The notes under the pieces: model-generated
What the model saw: only the letters and a program-made list of their open reading frames with translations
Told to the model about the DNA's origin: nothing
Database searches by the model: none
NCBI RefSeq assembly: GCF_023101145.1
Contig: NZ_CP073714.1
Span: 4,092,001-4,156,000 of the forward strand
Direction of reading: 5' to 3'
Source: Paenibacillus pabuli
GTDB lineage: Bacteria; Bacillota; Bacilli; Paenibacillales; Paenibacillaceae
DNA length: 64,000 nt
Position numbers and translations under genes: made by a program
Part shown: one piece after another, positions 33,727-42,549 of the stretch
Position numbering within the stretch: position 1 is the first letter of the stretch
How the letters are laid out: every line of letters starts with the position of its first letter

Positions 33727-33768
33727 GAGGATGTCCCCCGTCATATTCATGACTTATGGGACATCCTC
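33727..33768. repeat. 11-bp inverted repeat
   Basis: GAGGATGTCCC 33727-33737 / GGGACATCCTC 33758-33768. The arms resemble termini of insertion sequences or MITEs; together with TGTCTC at 33480 they may mark an old mobile element. No transposase present. Confidence 0.45.
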
Positions 33769-33815
33769 ATTAACTTGGAAATCTTCTTTGAAACCCCTGC
33801 ACCCCTTAGCATATA

Positions 33816-33860
33816 TTAACGTTAAAAGACTGGCTTCCCCACCAGTCTTTTTAACGTTAA
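33816..33860 (-). terminator. Terminator of the tetR gene
   Basis: TTAACGTTAAAAGACTGG 33816-33833 pairs with CCAGTC-T5-AACGTTAA 33842-33860 (one bulge), 12 bases after the tetR stop on the minus strand. Confidence 0.8.
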
Positions 33861-33872
33861 GCAAAATCGCAA

Positions 33873-34532
33873 TCAGTATGATGGTTGATTTTCGTTTTGA
33901 ACGGTACGTGGTGCATAAGCGCAAAGAAAGACGCGTACGCCTTCAGTGATGATACGTTTGGTTTGTTCCTTCTCCATAGTCCCTGTTCTTCCAGGTTGAT
34001 TAAATACCAATAAAAACGTTAAGGCAGCAAAGTGCTTGGTAGCCATTACAGGATCTGGCACATCGAGCAGTCCGGCTTCTCCAAACTCGGTAAACCTCCT
34101 GATAATCCCCTCTTCCGTTGCGTTATCCAGCTTATCTAAAAACGAGGATGGCAGGTTGGCAGCTTCCATTGTAACCAGACGGATCAAAGCGCTGTAATCG
34201 GACGAACCGTTCGCAGAAGCTACGAATTGTTCGCAGAATAAGATGAGCGCCTGCTCCAGATCCTCGAATTCCCAGAGGTAATCTGAAATCCCTTGCTTGA
34301 TCATGTCCAGAACCGCCCGACTGGTTTCTTCCACAACAGCAAGCAGCAAGTTCTGTTTGTCACCATAATAATCATAAACGGTCCGTTTGGAAACTCCCGC
34401 TTTAGCTGCGACCGCATCAACGCTGGAGCGATCAAACCCATCTGAAAGAAACAGGTCTCGTGCTGCCGCAATAATTTTGGCTCGTTTGTCTGAAGAGCCT
34501 TTGCGGATTTTTTTGTTTTCCGTATTATCCAT
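33873..34532 (-). CDS. TetR/AcrR-family repressor
   Basis: 219 residues from ATG 34532 (GGGGGGAA upstream). HTH RAKIIAAARDLFLSDGFDRS, SVDAVAAKAGVSKRTVYDYY at ~15-55; C-terminal part of the AcrR_C/TetR_C_7 type (LIRLVTMEAANLPSSFLDKL). Divergent from a FAD monooxygenase gene; a near-perfect 20-bp palindrome overlaps the promoter between them, so it very likely represses the monooxygenase and itself. Confidence 0.92.
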   Translation of the reverse strand: MDNTENKKIRKGSSDKRAKIIAAARDLFLSDGFDRSSVDAVAAKAGVSKRTVYDYYGDKQNLLLAVVEETSRAVLDMIKQGISDYLWEFEDLEQALILFCEQFVASANGSSDYSALIRLVTMEAANLPSSFLDKLDNATEEGIIRRFTEFGEAGLLDVPDPVMATKHFAALTFLLVFNQPGRTGTMEKEQTKRIITEGVRVFLCAYAPRTVQNENQPSY

Positions 34533-34584
34533 TTCTACGTTCCCCCCTACAAGTATACTATCAAAAATGAGCTCCACTTTACAA

Positions 34585-34604
34585 ACTACACTGCACGGTG
34601 TAGT
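34585..34604. promoter_or_regulatory. TetR operator over the monooxygenase promoter
   Basis: Palindrome ACTACACTGCACGGTGTAGT (one mismatched pair), directly followed by a -10 TATAAT (34604-34609) reading into the monooxygenase gene. The operator thus fills the -35/-10 spacer, a repressing position. Confidence 0.8.
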
Positions 34605-34652
34605 ATAATCAATGCAACCTATCACAATCCATGATCTAGGAGGATTTTATCC

Positions 34653-36221
34653 ATGAAAACCGTGCAGTCTTTTGTTGATGTTCTCATTGTCGGGGCCGGA
34701 CCAACAGGGCTTACACTTGCCTGCGACCTTGCCCGTCGAAACGTCGACCATCGTATTATTGAACGAAGCGCCTTATATAACGCAGCGTCTCGCGCCAAAA
34801 CAATCCAGCCCCGCTCGCTTGAGGTCGCCGATGATTTGGGGGCCGTTCGTTACATTATGGACACAGGGGCCGTGAATTTGCCAGTTCGTTACTATAACGC
34901 AGATGGCAGCAGTGTGGACAAGCCGGATATCGCCGTTGCAGCCAGCGCCGAACTCGAGACACCCTATCGTGATCCGGTCTGGATTGCTCAGTATGATGTG
35001 GAAAAAGCATTGCGCGACCGCTATGCGGCGCTTGGCGGTCAAGTCGAGTTGGGCGTGGAAGCTGTAGGGCTTGAACAGGATTTGGATGGTGTGACGGTAA
35101 CCGTGAACACACCGCAAGGAGAAGAGCACATTCGCGCTCGTTATGTCGTCGGCGCTGACGGGGGCAAAAGCAATATCCGTAAGTTTATTCACTTGCCGCT
35201 GGTTGGAGAAACTTACGATCAGGAGCGATGGTATCTTGGCGATGTACGATTGGAAGGGTTGGATCGCGACCGTATCCATATCTGGATCTCTTCGGAGGGG
35301 ATGGTCGGGGTGACGCCGCTGCCGAAATCCGATATTTGGCAGCTGCAGGCAACAATTCCGGCAGACATCGAAGAACCAGAGCAGCCGTCGCTAGAGGCGT
35401 ATCAAGCTATGTTTGACCGTCGCGCAGGAGCCGGACGTGCTCGGCTCACGGATGCTTCCTGGCTGTCCATCTACCGGGTCAACGTCCGTATGGTTGAATG
35501 TTACCGTAGCGGCCGGGTTGTCCTTGCAGGCGACGCCGCTCATGTTCATTCGCCGGCCGGCGGTCAAGGCATGAATACGGGGATGCAGGACGCATACAAC
35601 CTTGGATGGAAGCTGGATGCCGTTTTACACGGAGCGGACACCGCCTTGCTCGACACGTACGATGAGGAGCGCCGCCCTGTGGCTCAAGCTGTGCTCGAAG
35701 ACAGCACGAAGAAGATGGGAGTGGTTGTAGGAACGGCGACTGAAGGCGGAGGGTTGTCCCAATCTTTGAGCACCATATCTGACGATCTGACGAGTGGGCT
35801 CCTCATTTCCTATCGGTCAAGTCCTCTTACCCGCCCGTCTGCTCGAACGAATGTTACCCGTTCATTGCCCGGGGATCGTGCTCCTAATGCCGAGGGTCTG
35901 CAAGGTACAGAGTTTGCAGGAAGTGTATTTGACCTGTTGCGCGGCCCACACTGGACGCTTTTGGCTTTTGTAAACCGCCCAGATCATCTTTCTTTGGAGA
36001 AATTCACCTACGACGAACTCCATGTGCATTGCATCCTGCCATCGAACGTCGAGGGGGCGGAAGGCATAATAGACACAGGTGGGAATGCCTATCGAATTTA
36101 CGATGTATCAAGTAATGAATTCGTATTGATTCGTCCCGACGGTTACATCGCACTGCGTACCTCTATTGATGCTACCGCATCAATTTCGAATTACTTGAAC
36201 TCCATTTATCGCACAAACTGA
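34653..36221 (+). CDS. FAD-dependent aromatic monooxygenase (PHBH type)
   Basis: 522 residues, class A flavoprotein hydroxylase. FAD ADP-binding DVLIVGAGPTGLTLACDLAR at 10-29, DG motif YVVGADGGKSNIRK near 165, and GD motif VVLAGDAAHVHSPAGGQGMN near 290. The C-terminal thioredoxin-like domain (FDLLRGPHWTLLAFV) places it with phenol/pentachlorophenol/rifampicin and polyketide hydroxylases. Likely role: hydroxylation of an aromatic or antibiotic substrate, induced when the TetR repressor binds it (inference). AGGAGG 9 bases before ATG. Confidence 0.92.
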   Translation: MKTVQSFVDVLIVGAGPTGLTLACDLARRNVDHRIIERSALYNAASRAKTIQPRSLEVADDLGAVRYIMDTGAVNLPVRYYNADGSSVDKPDIAVAASAELETPYRDPVWIAQYDVEKALRDRYAALGGQVELGVEAVGLEQDLDGVTVTVNTPQGEEHIRARYVVGADGGKSNIRKFIHLPLVGETYDQERWYLGDVRLEGLDRDRIHIWISSEGMVGVTPLPKSDIWQLQATIPADIEEPEQPSLEAYQAMFDRRAGAGRARLTDASWLSIYRVNVRMVECYRSGRVVLAGDAAHVHSPAGGQGMNTGMQDAYNLGWKLDAVLHGADTALLDTYDEERRPVAQAVLEDSTKKMGVVVGTATEGGGLSQSLSTISDDLTSGLLISYRSSPLTRPSARTNVTRSLPGDRAPNAEGLQGTEFAGSVFDLLRGPHWTLLAFVNRPDHLSLEKFTYDELHVHCILPSNVEGAEGIIDTGGNAYRIYDVSSNEFVLIRPDGYIALRTSIDATASISNYLNSIYRTN

Positions 36222-36229
36222 TTAAGACA

Positions 36230-36275
36230 AGGCCGGCAGGATTCTTTTCAACATCTCATAGGGCTGCCGGCTCTT
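36230..36275 (+). terminator. Terminator after the monooxygenase
   Basis: GCCGGCAG / CTGCCGGC stem with a ~24-base loop followed by TCTTAT. Confidence 0.65.
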
Positions 36276-36313
36276 ATATTCGTTTAATTTAGGTTATGGG
36301 AAGGACTGATACG

Positions 36314-37261
36314 ATGGAAGAAATTATTCGAACCGTTAACTTGACAAAGCAATACGGGAATAAAGTCACTGTAGATCGCGTTTCGATTTCTGTTAAAAAA
36401 GGAGAAATCTATGGATTCCTGGGGTTAAATGGCGCAGGGAAAACGACAACCATTCGAGCTCTTCTCGGCATGAGTAAGCCTTCTTCCGGAGAAGTGTATT
36501 TGTTTGGTCAGCGCTGGGCGAACGGGAATCCCGATTTGTCGAGACGAGTAGGTTATATGGTTGAAGTTCCTTATGCCTACCCTAACTTTACGGTTAGGGA
36601 AAACTTGAATTTGATGGCCAGGTTGCGAGGATTATCTGTTCCGAAGGCAGTTAACGAGATTATGGAGCAATTGAATCTGATCCAATATGCGGATAGTAAG
36701 GCAAGAGATTTGTCACTTGGTAACGCGCAGAAACTTGGATTGGCCAAAGCGTTAATTCATAAGCCGGACGTTCTGATTCTCGATGAACCAACCAATGCGC
36801 TTGATCCAGCCGGAATTGTCGAGGTAAGGGAAATGCTGAAAGCTCTGGCTTCCCAACATGGGGTTACCGTGTTTATATCAAGCCATATCCTTGAGGAAAT
36901 GTCCAAAATGGCTTCTCGAATCGGCATTATTCACAAAGGCCTATTGCTTGAAGAACTGACAACAAAAGACTTTGAAACCATACGCCGAAAGCACTTGATG
37001 ATCGGAACGAAGGATGATCGGAAGGCTCAAGCTATTCTTTCAGACTCCGGGTATGCGATACATTCGACTTCGAATAACTGCCTTGCAATACCGGATGATC
37101 ATGCCATTAAGCATCCCGAACATATTGCGAGATTGCTTGCTCATCATGAAGTACCGCTCACCATGCTTAACATTGAAGAAGAGAATTTGGAACATTATTT
37201 TCTCAATGTAATCGGAGCCCAGGAGGAAAAACGGAATGAGACCATTGTTGACAGCCTGTAG
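36314..37261 (+). CDS. ABC transporter ATP-binding protein, BcrA-like
   Basis: 315 residues from ATG 36314 (GGAAGGA, 8 bases). Walker A GFLGLNGAGKTTTI near 38, signature DLSLGNAQKLGLAKAL near 135, Walker B VLILDEPTNALDP near 155, switch His ISSHIL. The LSLGN signature and ~300-residue length with a C-terminal extension are typical of bacitracin-type (BcrA/DrrA) exporter ATPases. Its 3' end overlaps the permease gene by 26 bases. Expected role: drug or peptide export or self-protection; substrate unknown. No linked two-component system. Confidence 0.9.
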   Translation: MEEIIRTVNLTKQYGNKVTVDRVSISVKKGEIYGFLGLNGAGKTTTIRALLGMSKPSSGEVYLFGQRWANGNPDLSRRVGYMVEVPYAYPNFTVRENLNLMARLRGLSVPKAVNEIMEQLNLIQYADSKARDLSLGNAQKLGLAKALIHKPDVLILDEPTNALDPAGIVEVREMLKALASQHGVTVFISSHILEEMSKMASRIGIIHKGLLLEELTTKDFETIRRKHLMIGTKDDRKAQAILSDSGYAIHSTSNNCLAIPDDHAIKHPEHIARLLAHHEVPLTMLNIEEENLEHYFLNVIGAQEEKRNETIVDSL

Positions 37262-37943
37262 CGTTGAAGTTTACAAATTGCGTCGATCCTTTGTTTTATG
37301 GGGCACGCTTCTGTTTATATTGTTTGTCATCACATTGTTCTCGGGACAGCCCGATTGGCCTTCTTTTTTTGAACGGACTGCGTTTTTGTATGCATCCGTG
37401 TTTGGGCTGCTGGGGTTTGGATTGGTAACAAGCTGGACATTTGGCCGTGAGTATTCTGATCGGACGCTTAAGGATTTGCTCGGTTTGCCTATATCGCGCG
37501 GTAAAATAGCGATTGCCAAATATGTCGCAATTATATTCTGGTGTTTTGTAATGATGTTGATCAGCTTTGCTTATGCCTTAGTACTTGGTTTTGCTATTGG
37601 CCTTCCTGGCTTTTCTTTTGAAATTGTACAACATTATTTGTTCCTAATACTTATCATTGGTGCTCTCCACCTATTATTAAGTGCCCCTCTTGCCCTATTG
37701 GCCTGTATATCGCGTGGTTATCTGGTGCCGATCGGCTTTGCATTTACAACTTTAATGTTGGCATTGGTGTTCGGTCCTACCGCCATTGGAGCTTATCTGC
37801 CTTGGTCTGTACCTGCTTTGCATTTGCAGGAAAGCGGAGTATCTTTATTTCCCTTGTTGGGTACTAGCTATTTACTGGTTTTCTTAATAGGACTCATAGG
37901 TCTCATTGGGACGGTTAAATGGTTACAAAACAGGGAGCAGTGA
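37236..37943 (+). CDS. ABC-2 type permease, BcrB-like
   Basis: 235 residues, six hydrophobic helices; SWTFGREYSDRTLKDLLGLP between helices 2 and 3 is the characteristic ABC-2 loop (E-x-x-x-x-T/L). Paired with the overlapping ATPase gene. AGGAGG upstream of the ATG. The half-size permease would dimerise. Confidence 0.88.
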   Translation: MRPLLTACSVEVYKLRRSFVLWGTLLFILFVITLFSGQPDWPSFFERTAFLYASVFGLLGFGLVTSWTFGREYSDRTLKDLLGLPISRGKIAIAKYVAIIFWCFVMMLISFAYALVLGFAIGLPGFSFEIVQHYLFLILIIGALHLLLSAPLALLACISRGYLVPIGFAFTTLMLALVFGPTAIGAYLPWSVPALHLQESGVSLFPLLGTSYLLVFLIGLIGLIGTVKWLQNREQ

Positions 37944-38261
37944 TGATTTTACAATGAAGACTTTGGCATAGAAATCCACTAGGAAGAATATGATTCACGT
38001 ACAAATGACTTCTAACTCTTTGCAATCAGATGATTCTCTTCATATTTTCCACTGGACTAAATTTCTCGTGTTGCTGCTTGATTCCACTGTTAAACAATTC
38101 AATATCATAAATCAACAAATTCATCGTGGCGTGTCCAAGTGTAAACGGGGCGCATCCGTTCCAGGAAATAACGTATCAGCATGCTCTAATTGGACAATGA
38201 CTATACTGCATCATGTGTAGATATTTCCACTCTCCCTATGGTGTATGTGCTCAATGTTTAG
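37944..38261. other. Interval without a supported gene
   Basis: A 76-codon frame at 37990-38220 has a weak start and no recognisable composition. No terminator is obvious directly after the permease. Nothing else seen. Confidence 0.4.
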
Positions 38262-38320
38262 ATACTCACCTAACCGGTAATGGAAACATGTTCTTGTCCC
38301 TCGGCATCACGTTAGCTTAA
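38262..38320 (-). repeat. Dispersed hairpin element, copy 8 (left module)
   Basis: TTTAGATACTCACCTAACCGG, then TAATGGAAACATGTTCTTGT-CCCTCGGCATC and CGTTAGCTTAA. It carries the 'gttcttgtccc' and 'gttagcttaa' modules but no A-tract core. It lies 3' of the SgcJ-like pseudogene. Confidence 0.65.
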
Positions 38321-38323
38321 TTG

Positions 38324-38360
38324 AAAATGGAGCAACTGCCTACGGCAGTCTGCTCCATTC
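38324..38360 (-). terminator. Hairpin 3' of the SgcJ-like pseudogene
   Basis: AATGGAGCA-ACTGC / GCAGT-CTGCTCCATT with one bulged base; flanked by AT-rich sequence on both sides. Confidence 0.6.
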
Positions 38361-38388
38361 TATTTTAAAATTCAATTCAAATATCTAA

Positions 38389-38803
38389 TTAGTCTACAAG
38401 AAGGGTGTTTTGTCCTGCAGCTAGCCTCCAAGTATTAATTTCCTTGATCATTACATATATAGCGATGCTTTCTGGCCCTCCTTCAATTCGGCTTCCATCA
38501 GAAGTTGTTGAGCATTGACGGATATGCACAACAGCCACATAAAAATTCATGAATGAAATATTGTCTACAGTGTAGTTACATAAGAATTACTTAGAGATCC
38601 TGCCAACACAATTCTGTGTGCTTTATTTATCTCCTCCCAACCTGACAACTTTTCGCCCCTTACATTCACCCAAGTAGCGTTTTGAGTGAAATGGATATCA
38701 AGCTCATCTGCATCGTGCCGATTAAACGCTGCCTCCATTTGATAAACCACATGGCTGATTATCTCGCGGTCCTGCTCATTGATGCTTCTTCAATGTGCGA
38801 CAT
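38389..38803 (-). pseudogene. SgcJ/EcaC (SnoaL-like) protein with two frameshifts
   Basis: A ribosome binding site (GAGAGGAATACG) and ATG at 38803 start MSHIEEAS; the frame then shifts to EQDREIISHVVYQMEAAFNR, continues DADELDIHFTQNATWVNVRG to LSNSYV, and shifts again to YTVDNISFMNFYVAVVHIRQ ...WRLAAGQNTLLVD with a stop at 38389. Joined, this is a ~137-residue SnoaL/DUF4440-type protein. Two single-base lesions, neither in a long homopolymer, make real inactivation likely. Confidence 0.82.
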
Positions 38804-39112
38804 CGTATTCCTCTCTTTGACCGACAAGGGAGAAACATAAGATTAAATACGTTTGGTAAGGCGTTCCTGCTTAAGGTTGAAATCGTCCTTAATGCATTGG
38901 AAGATGGAAGGATTCTCCACTCACTTTGCTAAAAATTAATGACCACAATACGAAACGTATTTACAGAATGATTTAGCTAGAATCAAGGTATTAACTGCAG
39001 CTGCTAGAAAATTTACAGAGTTCGTAAAAAAATCCTTCTCCGAATCTAATTCTAGACATTTTTCATAATTCGGTTAGAGAGGCCAACTCGCATATGTATT
39101 TATTCATCTTTC
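38804..39112. other. Interval without recognised gene
   Basis: A short plus-strand stretch near 38853-38935 looks faintly coding but gives no family. No other signal seen. Confidence 0.35.
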
Positions 39113-39172
39113 CTGCCCGTTAGCTTAATCAATTAACGGGCAGAATACCGATTAGATATATATCTAATCGGT
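39113..39172. repeat. Tandem palindromes (left modules of the dispersed element)
   Basis: Stem CTGCCCGTTA 39113-39122 / TAACGGGCAG 39134-39143, followed by a perfect 26-bp palindrome 39147-39172 whose half is ACCGATTAGATAT. The same CCCRTTAGCTTAAT...TTAACG and CGATTAGA blocks occur at 47818 and 48965, in front of the other element modules. Confidence 0.75.
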
Positions 39173-39261
39173 GGTTTAATAATCAAGGTTTTAATATTGA
39201 AGTGTTACTGTCATAAAAGTCGGTTATATGTTCCAATTAATTTTAAGAGAGCATTAACTCT

Positions 39262-39807
39262 TTAAAAAGTGGGAGGCGTCACTACAGCAATGACTACAGT
39301 TTCTCCTTTCCATACATTCTTATAGCTATGCGGCGTCCTAGCATCGAAGTAGATACTATCTCCCTCTTCCAGCGTATATCTGTCATTTCCAAGCACAAAC
39401 TCCAAGCCTCCCGACTGCACATACAGAAACTCCTCGCCTTCACTGTGCCCTACACCAATATCTCCAGAGGTCGCCCCTTCATCAAGCACGCCCATTAATG
39501 GGCCCATCTTGTTTTTATTTCCCTCACTCAGGGAATACCACGTAATACGAGAGCCTTCAGAATGTACCAGCGGTTTACGTTCTTTTTTTCTCACAACAAC
39601 GCTGTGCTCTTTCTCTCCGAATAGATCGGTAAAATTAACATTCAACGCATTCGCGATCCGTTTAAGCACACTGATGGATGGATTTGCTTTGTCACGTTCT
39701 ATTTCGCTGAGAAATGATAATGAGATGGATCCTGCTTTTGCTACTTCTTTAAGCGTTAATTTCTTTTGTTTGCGTGTATTTCGGATGACCTCACCGATCG
39801 AATTCAT
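39262..39807 (-). CDS. XRE-family regulator with cupin domain
   Basis: 181 residues: HTH IGEVIRNTRKQKKLTLKEVA, KAGSISLSFLSEIERDKANP at ~4-45, cupin at ~105-175 (GHSEGEEFLYVQSGGLEFVL, DARTPHSYKNVWKGETVVIA). PuuR/SutR-like architecture. AGGAGAAATGTAAT before ATG. Divergent from a four-gene operon; two copies of a TTTCGCTG-T-CAGCGAAA type operator lie between, one near each transcription start, so it likely represses itself and the operon. Confidence 0.92.
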   Translation of the reverse strand: MNSIGEVIRNTRKQKKLTLKEVAKAGSISLSFLSEIERDKANPSISVLKRIANALNVNFTDLFGEKEHSVVVRKKERKPLVHSEGSRITWYSLSEGNKNKMGPLMGVLDEGATSGDIGVGHSEGEEFLYVQSGGLEFVLGNDRYTLEEGDSIYFDARTPHSYKNVWKGETVVIAVVTPPTF

Positions 39808-39834
39808 ATTACATTTCTCCTACATATTGAGTTT

Positions 39835-39851
39835 TTTCGCTGTCAGCGAAA
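39835..39851. promoter_or_regulatory. XRE-cupin operator O1
   Basis: Perfect palindrome TTTCGCTGTCAGCGAAA, 28 bases upstream of the regulator start. Confidence 0.78.
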
Positions 39852-40021
39852 TTTATATACTGATATTAATCAAAATAACGAGCAATAGCAAGCATTCTGA
39901 TGTAGGTTTAATTACGGTGTAAAAACGTTGATTTAACAGCATTATTGGACTAAGATTTTAGTAAGGCTGATGTGCAAATAAGTTCCCGGGACATTTTCAC
40001 ATAATTCTTTTTTATATAGGA

Positions 40022-40038
40022 TTTCATTTTCAGCGAAA
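40022..40038. promoter_or_regulatory. XRE-cupin operator O2
   Basis: TTTCATTTTCAGCGAAA matches O1 at 14 of 17 positions with the right half-site intact. It lies 15 bases before the ATG of the MBL hydrolase gene and just after a TATATAGGAT -10-like sequence, a repressing position. Confidence 0.7.
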
Positions 40039-40052
40039 TTTCAACGAAAGCG

Positions 40053-40955
40053 ATGTGGCATATGACGAAGCTACCTAAGATTTACACCGTAGGTGATACT
40101 ACCGTAACTAGAGTTACTGAAATGATAATCCGTGGCGTTCCACCTGAAGTTTATTTTCCAGGTACATGGGATCCTACTTTGCTGGAAGAAAACCAAGATG
40201 CCCTCCCAGAGGGCTTGATTGACGAAAATTCGCAACTGATTGTGAGTATCGGCACCTGGGTCGTGAAGACTCCCCATCATACGATTCTTATAGATACTGC
40301 TACAGGTAACGATAAGAACCTGCCACTCAATACGGATCTTGCCAATCTGCAGTTACCTTATCTCGAACGGCTTCAAGAGGCAGGTGTTACTCCAGAAGAC
40401 GTTGATTATGTGTTACTAACTCACTTGCACGTGGATCACGTCGGATGGAATACCAAGCTCGTTGATGGCAAATGGGTACCTACATTCCCGAATGCCAAAT
40501 ATGTATTCCCGCTTAAAGAACAAGAGTATTACTCTAGTGAAGCAAGTCATAACAAAGAAAATGAAGCCAACTTCAATGTTTATGAAGAAAGTGTACTTCC
40601 TGTCGTAGAGGCTGGTTTGAGCGAAACGATCGGCCCAGAAGGCGGAACGTTTCTAGAACTATTTACATTTATTCCGACGCCAGGTCACAGTATTGGACAG
40701 ATGTCCATTCGTCTATCCTCAGGTGGTGAGGAAGCTCTGTTCGGCGCCGATATCATGCATCATCCATTCCAGGTTTTAAGACCAGATTGGAATTCGATGT
40801 ATTGTGAATTTGGTGATCAGGCTCGAATCTCACGTCGCTGGGCGTTAGAATACATTGCTGATCGTCCCATTATTTATTTCAGTACACATTTCCCAGAGAG
40901 TTCTGCTGGTTATGTCACCCGAAGCGAAGATGGCTTTAACTGGCGGTTTATATAA
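40053..40955 (+). CDS. MBL-fold metallo-hydrolase
   Basis: 300 residues. Metal-binding LLTHLHVDHVGWN (His124, His126, Asp128, His129), PTPGHSIGQMSI, LFGADIMHHP and FSTHFPESS. It belongs to the general AHL-lactonase/alkyl-sulfatase-like MBL group without a specific assignment. ATG 40053 or 40062 could start it; neither has a strong ribosome binding site. First gene of an operon with an alpha/beta hydrolase, RidA and an EamA exporter under XRE-cupin control. Confidence 0.88.
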   Translation: MWHMTKLPKIYTVGDTTVTRVTEMIIRGVPPEVYFPGTWDPTLLEENQDALPEGLIDENSQLIVSIGTWVVKTPHHTILIDTATGNDKNLPLNTDLANLQLPYLERLQEAGVTPEDVDYVLLTHLHVDHVGWNTKLVDGKWVPTFPNAKYVFPLKEQEYYSSEASHNKENEANFNVYEESVLPVVEAGLSETIGPEGGTFLELFTFIPTPGHSIGQMSIRLSSGGEEALFGADIMHHPFQVLRPDWNSMYCEFGDQARISRRWALEYIADRPIIYFSTHFPESSAGYVTRSEDGFNWRFI

Positions 40956-40993
40956 TACATCATCTAATTCATCTAAGAGAGGCGAACTATATT

Positions 40994-41995
40994 ATGTCTA
41001 ACAACACATTCAATACATCGATCTCCATCGTTTCTGAGAATTTGAAAATAGCTAGCGATACACCGGGGATTGAGTTATCCGTCCTTAATAAACGTCCTGC
41101 ATCTATGAATGACTTCACGAATGAGAAAACAATTGTCATGGTTCATGGTGCAACTTATCCAGTAGGCAGCCTGTATGATGTGGAGCTCGACGGCTTTTCC
41201 TTCCTAGATTACCTCGCTAGTCATGGCTATGATGTCTATGCAGTAGACGTACGTGGCTATGGCGGATCCACAAGACCACCGGAAATGGAACAGCCTGCGG
41301 ATCAGAATCCTCCACTTGTCCGGACAGAAACTGGCGTTCGTGATTTCGGATCGGCTATAGACTTTGTCCTAAAACACCGTAATCTATCCAAGGTCAATAT
41401 CCTTGGGATGTCTTGGGGCGGTACGGTAGCTGGGGCATATACAAGCCTTAACAACAATAAGGTGAACAAGTTAACGCTAATCGCTCCGCAATGGCTCAGC
41501 AGTAAGCCAATCCCTATTGATACTGGCGGCCCGCTTGGCTCTTATCGCCTTGTGCCCGCAGGTTCTACGAAGGAACGCTGGTTAAGCGCTGCTCCTGAAG
41601 GGAAACGTGACGATTTGCTTCCTGAGGGTTGGTTTGAGAAATGGGTCGAAGCCACTCTCGCGACTGATCCTAATACTCAGTCCAATCACCCTGAACATAT
41701 TCGCGCTACCAACGGACCGATCCTAGACATTCGTGAGTATTGGACGGTTGGCAAAGCGTTTTATGAACCGAAAGACATCACTGTACCTGTACTCCTCGTT
41801 CATGCGGAATGGGATATTGATGTGCCGTTAGATTTGGCGCAAAACTTCTTCACTTCCTTAACCGGAGCTGCTTATCGGCGTTGGGTGGAAATTGGAGAAG
41901 GCACTCATATGGTACTGCTTGAGAAAAATAGAGTTCAGGCGTTCCAAGCTGTTCAATCATTTCTAGACGAGAATTACACACCGGCGGGTCAATAA
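40994..41995 (+). CDS. Alpha/beta hydrolase
   Basis: 333 residues. Oxyanion IVMVHGATYPVGSLYDVELD, nucleophile elbow ILGMSWGGTVAG (Ser ~143), acid AEWDIDVP and catalytic His in GEGTHMVLLEKN. Typical of C-C or ester hydrolases. 38 bases after the MBL gene with GAGAGGCG upstream. The pair of hydrolases plus RidA suggests stepwise breakdown of a lactone/amide-like compound (inference). Confidence 0.88.
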   Translation: MSNNTFNTSISIVSENLKIASDTPGIELSVLNKRPASMNDFTNEKTIVMVHGATYPVGSLYDVELDGFSFLDYLASHGYDVYAVDVRGYGGSTRPPEMEQPADQNPPLVRTETGVRDFGSAIDFVLKHRNLSKVNILGMSWGGTVAGAYTSLNNNKVNKLTLIAPQWLSSKPIPIDTGGPLGSYRLVPAGSTKERWLSAAPEGKRDDLLPEGWFEKWVEATLATDPNTQSNHPEHIRATNGPILDIREYWTVGKAFYEPKDITVPVLLVHAEWDIDVPLDLAQNFFTSLTGAAYRRWVEIGEGTHMVLLEKNRVQAFQAVQSFLDENYTPAGQ

Positions 41996-42027
41996 CAACG
42001 TTAGTAGCGGATATCAATACATCTGAC

Positions 42028-42050
42028 ACCCGCAGCTTAAGGCTGCGGGT
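42028..42050 (+). terminator. Internal terminator/attenuator of the operon
   Basis: ACCCGCAGC 42028-42036 / GCTGCGGGT 42042-42050, loop TTAAG, followed by TCTTAATT. It separates the two hydrolase genes from ridA and the exporter gene and may lower their expression. Confidence 0.7.
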
Positions 42051-42118
42051 TCTTAATTACACATCCCATGAACATCAACTGCAAAATACTATGAATCCCT
42101 TGAAGGAGGAACTTCATC

Positions 42119-42508
42119 ATGAATCACACAATCATCACATCTTCACAAGCACCGGCGGCGATCGGACCGTATTCGCAAGCGATTAAAAATGGAAATGTGT
42201 TGTACACCTCCGGAATGCTTCCGATTGATGCCGAAGGTCAATTACAGGTAGGCATTATTGCACAAACCGAGCAGATCTTATCGAACCTTCAGAATGTGAT
42301 ATCTGAGGCTGGATTCACCATGGAAGACGTTGTGAAAACTTCTGTTTTCATGACGAACTTAGAGCATTTTGGACAAATGAATGACGTATATAGCCGCTAT
42401 TTCGATAATCACCATCCCGCTAGAACTACCGTTCAGGTAGCTAAACTCCCTCGTAATGCTGAGATTGAGATTGAGCTGGTTGCGATCAAACAACAGCCGA
42501 ACCAATAA
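42119..42508 (+). CDS. RidA-family enamine/imine deaminase
   Basis: 129 residues. SQAPAAIGPYSQAIKNGNVL, LYTSGMLPID and the substrate-binding Arg in HHPARTTVQVAKLPRNAEIE match YjgF/YER057c/UK114 (RidA), which hydrolyses reactive 2-aminoacrylate-type enamines. The conserved Arg (about 105) required for RidA activity is present. AAGGAGGA upstream. Its presence suggests that an upstream step in the operon releases an imine or enamine. Confidence 0.93.
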   Translation: MNHTIITSSQAPAAIGPYSQAIKNGNVLYTSGMLPIDAEGQLQVGIIAQTEQILSNLQNVISEAGFTMEDVVKTSVFMTNLEHFGQMNDVYSRYFDNHHPARTTVQVAKLPRNAEIEIELVAIKQQPNQ

Positions 42509-42549
42509 GCTGATCGAATTAGCTTAATTTTGAAAGAAGGCGCACTGGC

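Noticed and set aside
37990..38220. 76-codon frame after the BcrB-like permease
   Set aside because: Weak start, no family, composition consistent with chance.
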